Positions 32,801-48,100 of a stretch of 64,000 bases of DNA are shown piece after piece. The stretch is from Alitta virens. Taxonomy: Eukaryota; Annelida; Polychaeta; Phyllodocida; Nereididae. A model generated the notes under the pieces. The model saw only the letters and a program-made list of their open reading frames with translations. It made no database searches and was not told the origin of the DNA. The stretch is from contig OW028580.1 in assembly GCA_932294295.1 (NCBI GenBank), forward strand, positions 14,015,102 to 14,079,101, given 5' to 3'. Position 1 is the first letter of the stretch. Each line of letters starts with the position of its first letter. Both the position numbers and the translations under genes were made by a program.

Positions 32801-35800
32801 ATACATTTGTAGCACGTTCATGCTGGGCATCCTCTATACATATATACATACCTGCGGCAGCAACGTAACCAATGTAATACGACTAGATACACTATGTACA
32901 ACTTCTTCAAAACCATGGACGCACCGTAGCTAGCTGGGCCGGGGTCAACAAGGTATGAATAGGTATGAATGAATGAACCTGCAATATGAAATTTGTATTA
33001 TGTCAATTCTTGGGTTTTTTCCATGTTTGGTAGGCATGCTCAGATTTCACAAGCTGGGCTTGCAGAGATCCGCTATTGTAGTGGCTCTGTCTCTGAGACT
33101 GTCTACGGTTTTTATTTGCAGCATGCATTTTAGCATTCCGTAGCCATGTGCGTCTTCGCTTCATGTTAGCAGCCAACTTTTTCTTCTGCTCCTCTTTCTG
33201 ATGTGCCCTCAGATCATTTTTGGCCATCTTCACAGCTTGCCGTGCAGCTGTCAGTTGACTGCTTTGATTGCCCAATACATTTGTAGCACGTTCATGCCGG
33301 GCATCCTCTATACATATATACATACCTGCGGCAGCAACGTAACCAATGTAATACGACTAGATACACTATGTACAACTTCTTCAAAACCATGGACGCACCG
33401 TAGCTAGCTGGGCCGGGGTCAACAAGGTATGAATAGGTATGAATGAATGAACCTGCAATATGAAATTTGTATTATGTCAATTCTTGGGTTTTTTCCATGT
33501 TTGGTAGGCATGCTCAGATTTCATATGCTGGGCTTGCAGAGATCCGCTATTGTAGTGGCTCTGTCTCTGAGACTGTCTACGGTTTTTATTTGCAGCATGC
33601 ATTTTAGCATTCCGTAGCCATGTGCATCTTCGCTTCATGTTAGCAGCCAACTTTTTCTTCTGCTCCTCTTTCTGATGTGCCCTCAGATCATTTTTGGCCA
33701 TCTTCACAGCTTGCCGTGCAGCTGTCAGTTGACTGCTTTGATTGCCCAATACATTTGTAGCACGTTCATGCCGGGCATCCTCTATACATATATACATACC
33801 TGCGGCAGCAACGTAACCAATGTAATACGACTAGATACACTATGTACAACTTCTTCAAAACCATGGACGCACCGTAGCTAGCTGGGCCGGGGTCAACAAG
33901 GTATGAATAGGTATGAATGAATGAACCTGCAATATGAAATTTGTATTATGTCAATTCTTGGGTTTTTTCCATGTTTGGTAGGCATGCTCAGATTTCACAT
34001 GCTGGGCTTGCAGAGATCCGCTATTGTAGTGGCTCTGTCTCTGAGACTGTCTACGGTTTTTATTTGCAGCATGCATTTTAGCATTCCGTAGCCATGTGCA
34101 TCTTCGCTTCATGTTAGCAGCCAACTTTTTCTTCTGCTCCTCTTTCTGATGTGCCCTCAGATCATTTTTGGCCATCTTCACAGCTTGCCGTGCAGCTGTC
34201 AGTTGACTGCTTTGATTGCCCAATACATTTGTAGCACGTTCATGCCGGGCATCCTCTATACATATATACATACCTGCGGCAGCAACGTAACCAATGTAAT
34301 ACGACTAGATACACTATGTACAACTTCTTCAAAACCATGGACGCACCGTAGCTAGCTGGGCCGGGGTCAACAAGGTATGAATAGGTATGAATGAATGAAC
34401 CTGCAATATGAAATTTGTATTATGTCAATTCTTGGGTTTTTCCCATGTTTGGTAGGCATGCTCAGATTTCACATGCTGGGCTTGCAGAGATCCGCTATTG
34501 TAGTGGCTCTGTCTCTGAGACTGTCTATGGTTTTTATTTGCAGCATGCATTTTAGCATTCCGTAGCCATGTGCATCTTCGCTTCATGTTAGCAGCCAACT
34601 TTTTCTTCTGCTCCTTGTTCTGATGTGCCCTCAGATCCTTTTTGGCCGTCTTCACAGCTTGCCGTGCAGCTGTCAGTTGACTGCTTTGATTGCCCAATAC
34701 ATTTGTAGCACGTTCATGCTGGGCATCCTCTATACATATATACATACCTGCGGCAGCAACGTAACCAATGTAATACGACTAGATACACTATGTACAACTT
34801 CTTCAAAACCATGGACGCACCGTAGCTAGCTGGGCCGGGGTCAACAAGGTATGAATAGGTATGAATGAATGAACCTGCAATATGAAATTTGTATTATGTC
34901 AATTCTTGGGTTTTTCCCATGTTTGGTAGGCATGCTCAGATTTCACATGCTGGGTTTGCAGAGATCCGCTATTGTAGTGGCTCTGTCTCTGAGACTGTCT
35001 ACGGTTTTTATTTGCAGCATGCATTTTAGCATTCCGTAGCCATGTGCGTCTTCGCTTCATGTTAGCAGCCAACTTTTTCTTCTGCTCCTCTTTCTGATGT
35101 GCCCTCAGATCCTTTTTGGCCGTCTTCACAGCATGCCGTGCAGCTGTCAGTTGACTGCTTTGATTGCCCAATACATTTGTAGCACGTTCATGCCGGGCAT
35201 CCTCTATGCATATATACATACCTGCGGCAGCAACGTAACCAATGTAATACGACTAGATACACTATGTACAACTTCTTCAAAACCATGGACGCACCGTAGC
35301 TAGCTGGGCCGGGGTCAACAAGGTATGAATAGGTATGAATGAATGAACCTGCAATATGAAATTTGTATTATGTCAATTCTTGGGTTTTTTCCATGTTTGG
35401 TAGGCATGCTCAGATTTCACATGCTGGGCTTGCAGAGATCCGCTATTGTAGTGGCTCTGTCTCTGAGACTGTCTACGGTTTATATTTGCAGCATGCATTT
35501 TAGCATTCCGTAGCCATGTGCGTCTTCGCTTCATGTTAGCAGCCAACTTTTTCTTCTGCTCCTCTTTCTGATGTGCCCTCAGATCATTTTTGGCCATCTT
35601 CACAGCTTGCCGTGCAGCTGTCAGTTGACTGCTTTGATTGCCCAATACATTTGTAGCACGTTCATGCCGGGCATCCTCTATACATATATACATACCTGCG
35701 GCAGCAACGTAACCAATGTAATACGACTAGATACATTATGTACAACTTCTTCAAAACCATGGACGCACCGTAGCTAGCTGGGCCGGGGTCAACAAGGTAT

Positions 35801-38800
35801 GAATAGGTATGAATGAATGAACCTGCAATATGAAATTTGTATTATGTCAATTCTTGGGTTTTTTCCATGTTTGGTAGGCATGCTCAGATTTCACATGCTG
35901 GGCTTGCAGAGATCCGCTATTGTAGTGGCTCTGTCTCTGAGACTGTCTACGGTTTTTATTTGCAGCATGCATTTTAGCATTCCGTAGCCATGTGCATCTT
36001 CGCTTCATGTTAGCAGCCAACTTTTTCTTCTGCTCCTCTTTCTGATGTGCCCTCAGATCATTTTTGGCCATCTTCACAGCTTGCCGTGCAGCTGTCAGTT
36101 GACTGCTTTAATTGCCCAATACATTTGTAGCACGTTCATGCCGGGCATCCTCTATACATATATACATACCTGCGGCAGCAACGTAACCAATGTAATACGA
36201 CTAGATACACTATGTACAACTTCTTCAAAACCATGGACGCACCGTAGCTAGCTGGGCCGGGGTCAACAAGGTATGAATAGGTATGAATGAATGAACCTGC
36301 AATATGAAATTTGTATTATGTCAATTCTTGGGTTTTTTCCATGTTTGGTAGGCATGCTCAGATTTCACATGCTGGGCTTGCAGAGATCCGCTATTGTAGA
36401 GGCTCTGTCTCTGAGACTGTCTACGGTTTTTATTTGCAGTATGCATTTTAGCATTCCGTAGCCATGTGCGTCTTCGCTTCATGTTAGCAGCCAACTTTTT
36501 CTTCTGCTCCTCTTTCTGATGTGCCCTCAGATCATTTTTGGCCGTCTTCACAGCTTGCCGTGCAGCTGTCAGTTGACTGCTTTGATTGCCCAATACATTT
36601 GTAGCACGTTCATGCCGGGCATCCTCTATACATATATACATACCTGCGGCAGCAACGTAACCAATGTAATATGACTAGATACACTATGTAAAACTTCTTT
36701 AAAACCATGGACGCACCGTAGCTAGCTGGGCCGGGGTCAACAAGGTATGAATAGGTATGAATGAATGAACCTGCAATATGAAATTTGTATTATGTCAATT
36801 CTTGGGTTTTTTCCATGTTTGTTAGGCATGCTTAGATTTCACATGCTGGGCTTGCAGAGATCCGCTATTGTAGTGGCTCTGTCTCTGAGACTGTCTACGG
36901 TTTTTATTTGCAGCATGCATTTTAGCATTCCGTAGCCATGTGCGTCTTCGCTTCATGTTAGCAGCCAACTTTTTCTTCTGCTCCTCTTTCTGATGTGCCC
37001 TCAGATCCTTTTTGGCCGTCTTCACAGCATGCCGTGCAGCTGTCAGTTGACTGCTTTGATTGCCCAATACATTTGTAGCACGTTCATGCCGGGCATCCTC
37101 TATACATATATACATACCTGCGGCAGCAACGTAACCAATGTAATACGACTAGATACACTATGTACAACTTCTTCAAAACCATGGACGCACCGTAGCTAGC
37201 TGGGCCGGGGTCAACAAGGTATGAATAGGTATGAATGAATGAACCTGCAATATGAAATTTGTATTATGTCAATTCTTGGGTTTTTTCCATGTTTGGTAGG
37301 CATGCTTAGATTTCACATGCTGGGCTTGCAGAGATCCACTATTGTAGTGGCTCTGTCTCTGAGACTGTCTACGGTTTTTATTTGCAGCATGCATTTTAGC
37401 ATTCCGTAGCCATGTGCATCTTCGATTCATGTTAGCAGCCAACTTTTTCTTCTGCTCCTCTTTCTGATGTGCCCTCAGATCCTTTTTGGCCGTCTTCACA
37501 GCATGCCGTGCAGCTGTCAGTTGACTGCTTTGATTGCCCAATACATTTGTAGCACGTTCATGCCGGGCATCCTCTATACATATATACATACCTGCGGCAG
37601 CAACGTAACCAATGTAATACGACTAGATACACTATGTACAACTTCTTCAAAACCATGGACGCACCGTAGCTAGCTGGGCCAGGGTCAACAAGGTATGAAT
37701 AGGTATGAATGAATGAACCTGCAATATGAAATTTGTATTATGTCAATTCTTGGGTTTTTTCCATATTTGGTAGGCATGCTCAGATTTCACATGCTGGGCT
37801 TGCAGAGATCCGCTATTGTAGTGGCTCTGTCTCTGAGACTCTCTACGGTTTTTATTTGCAGCATGCATTTTAGCATTCCGTAGCCATGTGCGTCTTCGCT
37901 TCATGTTAGCAGCCAACTTTTTCTTCTGCTCCTCTTTCTGATGTGCCCTCAGATCCTTTTTGGCCGTCTTCACAGCTTGCCGTGCAGCTGTCAGTTGACT
38001 GCTTTGATTGCCCAATACATTTGTAGCACATTCATGCCGGGCATCCTCTATACATATATACATACCTGCGGCAGCAACGTAACCAATGTAATACGACTAG
38101 ATACACTATGTAAAACTTCTTCAAAACCATGGACGCACCGTAGCTAGCTGGGCCGGGGTCAACAAGGTATGAATAGGTATGAATGAATGAACCTGCAATA
38201 TGAAATTTGTATTATGTCAATTCTTGGGTTTTTTCCATGTTTGGTAGGCATGCTTAGATTTCACATGCTGGGCTTGCAGAGATCCACTATTGTAGTGGCT
38301 CTGTCTCTGAGACTGTCTACGGTTTTTATTTGCAGCATGCATTTTAGCATTCCGTAGCCATGTGCATCTTCGCTTCATGTTAGCAGCCAACTTTTTCTTC
38401 TGCTCCTCTTTCTGATGTGCCCTCAGATCCTTTTTGGCCGTCTTCACAGCATGCCGTGCAGCTGTCAGTTGACTGCTTTAATTGCCCAATATATTTGTAG
38501 CACGTTCATGCCGGGCATCCTCTATACATATATACATACCTGCGGCAGCAACGTAACCAATGTAATACGACTAGATACACTATGTACAACTTCTTCAAAA
38601 CCATGGACGCACCATAGCTAGCTGGGCCGGGGTCAACAAGGTATGAATAGGTATGAATGAATGAACCTGCAATATGAAATTTGTATTATGTCAATTCTTG
38701 GGTTTTTTCCATATTTGGTAGGCATGCTCAGATTTCACATGCTGGGCTTGCAGAGATCCGCTATTGTAGTGGCTCTGTCTCTGAGACTGTCTACGGTTTA

Positions 38801-40112
38801 TATTTGCAGCATGCATTTTAGCATTCCGTAGCCATGTTCGTCTTCGCTTCATGTTAGCAGCCAACTTTTTCTTCTGCTCCTCTTTCTGATGTGCCCTCAG
38901 ATCCTTTTTGGCCGTCTTCACAGCTTGCCGTGCAGCTGTCAGTTGACTGCTTTGATTGCCCAATACATTTGTAGCACGTTCATGCCGGGCATCCTCTATA
39001 CATATATACATACCTGCGGCAGCAACGTAACCAATGTAATATGACTAGATACACTATGTACAACTTCTTCAAAACCATGGACGCACCGTAGCTAGCTGGG
39101 CCGGGGTCAACAAGGTATGAATAGGTATGAATGAATGAACCTGCAATATGAAATTTGTATTATGTCAATTCTTGGGTTTTTTCCATGTTTGGTAGGCATG
39201 CTCAGATTTCACATGCTGGGCTTGCAGAGATCCGCCATTGTAGTGGCTCTGTCTCTGAGACTGTCTACGGTTTTTATTTGCAGCATGCATTTTAGCATTC
39301 CGTAGCCATGTGCATCTTCGCTTCATGTTAGCAGCCAACTTTTTCTTCTGCTCCTCTTTCTGATGTGCCCTCAGATCATTTTTGGCCATCTTCACAGCTT
39401 GCCGTGCAGCTGTCAGTTGACTGCTTTGATTGCCCAATACATTTGTAGCACGTTCATGCCGGGCATCCTCTATACATATATACATACCTGCGGCAGCAAC
39501 GTAACCAATGTAATACGACTAGATACACTATGTACAACTTCTTCAAAACCATGGACGCACCGTAGCTAGCTGGGCCGGGGTCAACAAGGTATGAATAGGT
39601 ATGAATGAATGAACCTGCAATATGAAATTTGTATTATGTCAATTCTTGGGTTTTTTCCATGTTTGGTAGGCATGCTCAGATTTCACATGCTGGGCTTGCA
39701 GAGATCCGCCATTGTAGTGGCTCTGTCTCTGAGACTGTCTACGGTTTTTATTTGCAGCATGCATTTTAGCATTCCGTAGCCATGTGCATCTTCGCTTCAT
39801 GTTAGCAGCCAACTTTTTCTTCTGCTCCTCTTTCTGATGTGCCCTCAGATCATTTTTGGCCATCTTCACAGCTTGCCGTGCAGCTGTCAGTTGACTGCTT
39901 TGATTGCCCAATACATTTGTAGCACGTTCATGCCGGGCATCCTCTATACATATATACATACCTGCGGCAGCAACGTAACCAATGTAATACGACTAGATAC
40001 ACTATGTACAACTTCTTCAAAATCATGGACGCAACGTAGCTAGCTGGGCCGGGGTCAACAAGGTATGAATAGGTATGAATGAATGAACCAGCAATATGAA
40101 ATTTGTATTATG

Positions 40113-43100
40113 TCAATTCTTGGGTTTTTTCCATGTTTGGTAGGCATGCTTAGATTTCACATGCTGGGTTTGCAGAGATCCGCTATTGTAGTGGCTCTGT
40201 CTCTGAGACTCTCTACGGTTTATATTTGCAGCATGCATTTTAGCATTCCGTAGCCATGTGCGTCTTCGCTTCATGTTAGCAGCCAACTTTTTCTTCTGCT
40301 CCTCTTTCTGATGTGCCCTCAGATCCTTTTTGGCCATCTTCACAGCATGCCGTGCAGCTGTCAGTTGACTGCTTTGATTGCCCAATACATTTGTAGCACG
40401 TTCATGCCGGGCATCCTCTATACATATATACATACCTGCGGCAGCAACGTAACCAATGTAATACGACTAGATACACTATGTACAACTTCTTCAAAACCAT
40501 GGACGCACCGTAGCTAGCTGGGCCGGGGTCAACAAGGTATGAATAGGTATGAATGAATGAACCTGCAATATGAAATTTGTATTATGTCAATTCTTAGGTT
40601 TTTTCCATGTTTGGTAGGCATGCTCAGATTTCACATGCTGGGCTTGCAGAGATCCGCTATTGTAGTGGCTCTGTCTCTGAGACTGTCTACGGTTTATATT
40701 TGCAGCATGCATTTTAGCATTCCGTAGCCATGTGCGTCTTCGCTTCATGTTAGCAGCCAACTTTTTCTTCTGCTCCTCTTTCTGATGTGCCCTCAGATCC
40801 TTTTTGGCCATCTTCACAGCTTGCCGTGCAGCTGTCAGTTGACTGCTTTGATTGCCCAATACATTTGTAGCACGTTCATGCCGGGCATCCTCTATACATA
40901 TATACATACCTGCGGCAGCAACGTAACCAATGTAATACGACTAGATACATTATGTACAACTTCTTCAAAACCATGGACGCACCATAGCTAGCTGGGCCGG
41001 GGTCAACAAGGTATGAATAGGTATGAATGAATGAACCTGCAATATGAAATTTGTATTATGTCAATTCTTGGGTTTTTTCCATGTTTGGTAGGCATGCTCA
41101 GATTTCAAATGCTGGGCTTGCAGAGATCCGCTATTGTAGTGGCTCTGTCTCTGAGACTGTCTACGGTTTTTATTTGCAGCATGCATTTTAGCATTCCGTA
41201 GCCATGTGCATCTTCGCTTCATGTTAGCAGCCAACTTTTTCTTCTGCTCCTCTTTCTGATGTGCCCTCAGATCATTTTTGGCCATCTTCACAGCTTGCCG
41301 TGCAGCTGTCAGTTGACTGCTTTGATTGCCCAATACATTTGTAGCACGTTCATGCCGGGCATCCTCTATACATATATACATACCTGCGGCAGCAACGTAA
41401 CCAATGTAATACGACTAGATACACTATGTACAACTTCTTCAAAACCATGGACGCACCGTAGCTAGCTGGGCCGGGGTCAACAAGGTATGAATAGGTATGA
41501 ATGAATGAACCTGCAATATGAAATTTGTTTTATGTCAATTCTTGGGTTTTTTCCATGTTTGGTAGGCATGCTCAGATTTCACATGCTGGGCTTGCAGAGA
41601 TCCGCCATTGTAGTGGCTCTGTCTCTGAGACTGTCTACGGTTTTTATTTGCAGCATGCATTTTAGCATTCCGTAGCCATGTGCATCTTCGCTTCATGTTA
41701 GCAGCCAACTTTTTCTTCTGCTCCTCTTTCTGATGTGCCCTCAGATCATTTTTGGCCATCTTCACAGCTTGCCGTGCAGCTGTCAGTTGACTGCTTTGAT
41801 TGCCCAATACATTTGTAGCACGTTCATGCCGGGCATCCTCTATACATATATACATACCTACGGCAGCAACGTAACCAATGTAATACGACTAGATACACTA
41901 TGTACAACTTCTTCAAAATCATGGACGCAACGTAGCTAGCTGGGCCGGGGTCAACAAGGTATGAATAGGTATGAATGAATGAACCTGCAATATGAAATTT
42001 GTATTATGTCAATTCTTGGGTTTGCAGCATGCATTTTAGCATTCCGTAGCCATGTGCGTCTTCGCTTCATGTTAGCAGCCAACTTTTTCTTCTGCTCCTC
42101 TTTCTGATGTGCCCTCAGATCCTTTTTGGCCATCTTCACAGCATGCCGTGCAGCTGTCAGTTGACTGCTTTGATTGCCCAATACATTTGTAGCACGTTCA
42201 TGCCGGGCATCCTCTATACATATATACATACCTGCGGCAGCAACGTAACCAATGTAATACGACTAGATACACTATGTACAACTTCTTCAAAACCATGGAC
42301 GCACCGTAGCTAGCTGGGCCGGGGTCAACAAGGTATGAATAGGTATGAATGAATGAACCAGCAATATGAAATTTGTATTATGTCAATTCTTGGGTTTTTT
42401 CCATGTTTGGTAGGCATGCTTAGATTTCACATGCTGGGTTTGCAGAGATCCGCTATTGTAGTGGCTCTGTCTCTGAGACTCTCTACGGTTTATATTTGCA
42501 GCATGCATTTTAGCATTCCGTAGCCATGTGCGTCTTCGCTTCATGTTAGCAGCCAACTTTTTCTTCTGCTCCTCTTTCTGATGTGCCCTCAGATCCTTTT
42601 TGGCCATCTTCACAGCATGCCGTGCAGCTGTCAGTTGACTGCTTTGATTGCCCAATACATTTGTAGCACGTTCATGCCGGGCATCCTCTATACATATATA
42701 CATACCTGCGGCAGCAACGTAACCAATGTAATACGACTAGATACACTATGTACAACTTCTTCAAAACCATGGACGCACCGTAGCTAGCTGGGCCGGGGTC
42801 AACAAGGTATGAATAGGTATGAATGAATGAACCTGCAATATGAAATTTGTATTATGTCAATTCTTAGGTTTTTTCCATGTTTGGTAGGCATGCTCAGATT
42901 TCACATGCTGGGCTTGCAGAGATCCGCTATTGTAGTGGCTCTGTCTCTGAGACTGTCTACGGTTTATATTTGCAGCATGCATTTTAGCATTCCGTAGCCA
43001 TGTGCGTCTTCGCTTCATGTTAGCAGCCAACTTTTTCTTCTGCTCCTCTTTCTGATGTGCCCTCAGATCCTTTTTGGCCATCTTCACAGCTTGCCGTGCA

Positions 43101-45126
43101 GCTGTCAGTTGACTGCTTTGATTGCCCAATACAGTTGAAGCACGTTCATGCCGGGCATCCTCTATACATATATACATACCTGCGGCAGCAACGTAACCAA
43201 TGTAATACGACTAGATACATTATGTACAACTTCTTCAAAACCATGGACGCACCATAGCTAGCTGGGCCGGGGTCAACAAGGTATGAATAGGTATGAATGA
43301 ATGAACCTGCAATATGAAATTTGTATTATGTCAATTCTTGGGTTTTTTCCATGTTTGGTAGGCATGCTCAGATTTCAAATGCTGGGCTTGCAGAGATCCG
43401 CTATTGTAGTGGCTCTGTCTCTGAGACTGTCTACGGTTTTTATTTGCAGCATGCATTTTAGCATTCCGTAGCCATGTGCATCTTCGCTTCATGTTAGCAG
43501 CCAACTTTTTCTTCTGCTCCTCTTTCTGATGTGCCCTCAGATCATTTTTGGCCATCTTCACAGCTTGCCGTGCAGCTGTCAGTTGACTGCTTTGATTGCC
43601 CAATACATTTGTAGCACGTTCATGCCGGGCATCCTCTATACATATATACATACCTGCGGCAGCAACGTAACCAATGTAATACGACTAGATACACTATGTA
43701 CAACTTCTTCAAAACCATGGACGCACCGTAGCTAGCTGGGCCGGGGTCAACAAGGTATGAATAGGTATGAATGAATGAACCTGCAATATGAAATTTGTAT
43801 TATGTCAATTCTTGGGTTTTTTCCATGTTTGGTAGGCATGCTCAGATTTCACATGCTGGGCTTGCAGAGATCCGCCATTGTAGTGGCTCTGTCTCTGAGA
43901 CTGTCTACGGTTTTTATTTGCAGCATGCATTTTAGCATTCCGTAGCCATGTGCATCTTCGCTTCATGTTAGCAGCCAACTTTTTCTTCTGCTCCTCTTTC
44001 TGATGTGCCCTCAGATCATTTTTGGCCATCTTCACAGCTTGCCGTGCAGCTGTCAGTTGACTGCTTTGATTGCCCAATACATTTGTAGCACGTTCATGCC
44101 GGGCATCCTCTATACATATATACATACCTGCGGCAGCAACGTAACCAATGTAATACGACTAGATACACTATGTACAACTTCTTCAAAATCATGGACGCAA
44201 CGTAGCTAGCTGGGCCGGGGTCAACAAGGTATGAATAGGTATGAATGAATGAACCTGCAATATGAAATTTGTATTATGTCAATTCTTGGGTTTGCAGCAT
44301 GCATTTTAGCATTCCGTAGCCATGTGCGTCTTCGCTTCATGTTAGCAGCCAACTTTTTCTTCTGCTCCTCTTTCTGATGTGCCCTCAGATCCTTTTTGGC
44401 CATCTTCACAGCATGCCGTGCAGCTGTCAGTTGACTGCTTTGATTGCCCAATACATTTGTAGCACGTTCATGCCGGGCATCCTCTATACATATATACATA
44501 CCTGCGGCAGCAACGTAACCAATGTAATACGACTAGATACACTATGTACAACTTCTTCAAAACCATGGACGCACCGTAGCTAGCTGGGCCGGGGTCAACA
44601 AGGTATGAATAGGTATGAATGAATGAACCTGCAATATGAAATTTGCATTATGTCAATTCTTAGGTTTTTTCCATGTTTGGTAGGCATGCTCAGATTTCAC
44701 ATGCTGGGCTTGCAGAGATCCGCTATTGTAGTGGCTCTGTCTCTGAGACTGTCTACGGTTTTTATTTGCAGCATGCATTTTAGCATTCCGTAGCCATGTG
44801 CGTCTTCGCTTCATGTTAGCAGCCAACTTTTTCTTCTGCTCCTCTTTCTGATGTGCCCTCAGATCCTTTTTGGCCATCTTCACAGCATGCCGTGCAGCTG
44901 TCAGTTGACTGCTTTGATTGCCCAATACATTTGTAGCACGTTCATGCCGGGCATCCTCTATACATATATACATACCTGCGGCAGCAACGTAACCAATGTA
45001 ATACGACTAGATACACTATGTACAACTTCTTCAAAACCATGGACGCACCGTAGCTAGCTGGGCCGGGGTCAACAAGGTATGAATAGGTATGAATGAATGA
45101 ACCTGCAATATGAAATTTGTATTATG
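40113..45126. repeat. Five-monomer higher-order repeat, 2270 bp
   Basis: Private variants recur in the same order at 2270-base spacing (40113, 42383, 44653). They include a TTTAGATTTCACATGCTGGGTT-type monomer, one with TTATATTTGC, one with TTTCAAATGC, one with GATCCGCCATTG and one lacking 100 bp. The unit is four full monomers plus one of 374 bp. The third copy has partly diverged at its start. Confidence 0.85.
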
Positions 45127-48100
45127 TCAATTCTTAGGTTTTTTCCATGTTTGGTAGGCATGCTCAGATTTCACATGCTGGGCTTGCAGAGATCCGCTAT
45201 TGTAGTGGCTCTGTCTCTGAGACTGTCTACGGTTTATATTTGCAGCATGCATTTTAGCATTCCGTAGCCATGTGCGTCTTCGCTTCATGTTAGCAGCCAA
45301 CTTTTTCTTCTGCTCCTCTTTCTGATGTGCCCTCAGATCATTTTTGGCCATCTTCACAGCTTGCCGTGCAGCTGTCAGTTGACTGCTTTGATTGCCCAAT
45401 ACATTTGTAGCACGTTCATGCCGGGCATCCTCTATACATATATACATACCTGCGGCAGCAACGTAACCAATGTAATACGACTAGATACATTATGTACAAC
45501 TTCTTCAAAACCATGGACGCACCGTAGCTAGCTGGGCCGGGGTCAACAAGGTATGAATAGGTATGAATGAATGAACCTGCAATATGAAATTTGTATTATG
45601 ACAATTCTTGGGTTTTTTCCATGTTTGGTAGGCATGCTCAGATTTCAAATGCTGGGCTTGCAGAGATCCGCTATTGTAGTGGCTCTGTCTCTGAGACTGT
45701 CTACGGTTTTTATTTGCAGCATGCATTTTAGCATTCCGTAGCCATGTGCATCTTCGCTTCATGTTAGCAGCCAACTTTTTCTTCTGCTCCTCTTTCTGAT
45801 GTGCCCTCAGATCATTTTTGGCCATCTTCACAGCTTGCCGTGCAGCTGTCAGTTGACTGCTTTGATTGCCCAATACATTTGTAGCACGTTCATGCCGGGC
45901 ATCCTCTATACATATATACATACCTGCGGCAGCAACGTAACCAATGTAATACGACTAGATACACTATGTACAACTTCTTCAAAACCATGGACGCACCGTA
46001 GCTAGCTGGGCCGGGGTCAACAAGGTATGAATAGGTATGAATGAATGAACCTGCAATATGAAATTTGTATTATGTCAATTCTTGGGTTTTTTCCATGTTT
46101 GGTAGGCATGCTCAGATTTCACATGCTGGGCTTGCAGAGATCCGCTATTGTAGAGGCTCTGTCTCTGAGACTGTCTACGGTTTTTATTTGCAGCATGCAT
46201 TTTAGCATTCCGTAGCCATGTGCGTCTTCGCTTCATGTTAGCAGCCAACTTTTTCTTCTGCTCCTCTTTCTGATGTGCCCTCAGATCCTTTTTGGCCGTC
46301 TTCACAGCATGCTGTGCAGCTGTCAGTTGACTGCTTTGATTGCCCAATACATTTGTAGCACGTTCATGCCGGGCATCCTCTATACATATATACATACCTG
46401 CGGCAGCAACGTAACCAATGTAATACGACTAGATACACTATGTACAACTTCTTCAAAACCATGGATGCACCGTAGCTAGCTGGGCCGGGGTCAACAAGGT
46501 ATGAATAGGTATGAATGAATGAACCTGCAATATGAAATTTGTATTATGTCAATTCTTGGGTTTTTTCCATGTTTGGTAGGCATGCTTAGATTTCACATGC
46601 TGGGCTTGCAGAGATCCGCTATTGTAGTGGCTCTGTCTCTGAGACTGTCTACGGTTTTTATTTGCAGCATGCATTTTAGCATTCCGTAGCCATGTGCGTC
46701 TTCGCTTCATGTTAGCAGCCAACTTTTTCTTCTGCTCCTCTTTCTGATGTGCCCTCAGATCCTTTTTGGCCGTCTTCACAGCATGCCGTGCAGCTGTCAG
46801 TTGACTGCTTTGATTGCCCAATACATTTGTAGCACGTTCATGCCGGGCATCCTCTATACATATATACATACCTGTGGCAGCAACGTAACCAATGTAATAC
46901 GACCAGATACACTATGTACAACTTCTTCAAAACCATGGATGCACCGTAGCTAGCTGGGCCGGGGTCAACAAGGTATGAATAGGTATGAATGAATGAACCT
47001 GCAATATGAAATTTGTATTATGTCAATTCTTGGGTTTTTTCCATGTTTGGTAGGCATGCTTAGATTTCACATGCTGGGCTTGCAGAGATCCACTATTGTA
47101 GTGGCTCTGTCTCTGAGACTGTCTACGGTTTTTATTTGCAGCATGCATTTTAGCATTCCGTAGCCATGTGCATCTTCGCTTCATGTTAGCAGCCAACTTT
47201 TTCTTCTGCTCCTCTTTCTGATGTGCCCTCAGATCCTTTTTGGCCATCTTCACAGCTTGCCGTGCAGCTGTCAGTTGACTGCTTTGATTGCCCAATACAT
47301 TTGTAGCACATTCATGCCGGGCATCCTCTATACATATATACATACCTGCGGCAGCAACGTAACCAATGTAATACGACTAGATACACTATGTACAACTTCT
47401 TCAAAACCATGGACGCACCGTAGCTAGCTGGGCCGGGGTCAACAAGGTATGAATAGGTATGAATGAATGAACCTGCAATATGGAATTTGTATTTTGTCAA
47501 TTCTTGGGTTTTTTCCATGTTTGGTAGGCATGCTCAGATTTCACATGCTGGGCTTGCAGAGATCCGCTATTGTAGTGGCTCTGTCTCTGAGACTGTCTAC
47601 GGTTTTTATTTGCAGCATGCATTTTAGCATTCCGTAGCCATGTGCGTCTTCGCTTCATGTTAGCAGCCAACTTTTTCTTCTGCTCCTCTTTCTGATGTGC
47701 CCTCAGATCCTTTTTGGCCGTCTTCACAGCTTGCCGTGCAGCTGTCAGTTGACTGCTTTGATTGCCCAATACATTTGTAGCACATTCATGCCGGGCATCC
47801 TCTATACATATATACATACCTGCGGCAGCAACGTAACCAATGTAATACGACTAGATACACTATGTAAAACTTCTTCAAAACCATGGACGCACCGTAGCTA
47901 GCTGGGCCGGGGTCAACAAGGTATGAATAGGTATGAATGAATGAACCTGCAATAGGAAATTTGTATAATGTCAATTCTTGGGTTTTTTCCATGTTTGGTA
48001 GGCATGCTTAGATTTCACATGCTGGGCTTGCAGAGATCCACTATTGTAGTGGCTCTGTCTCTGAGACTGTCTACGGTTTTTATTTGCAGCATGCATTTTA

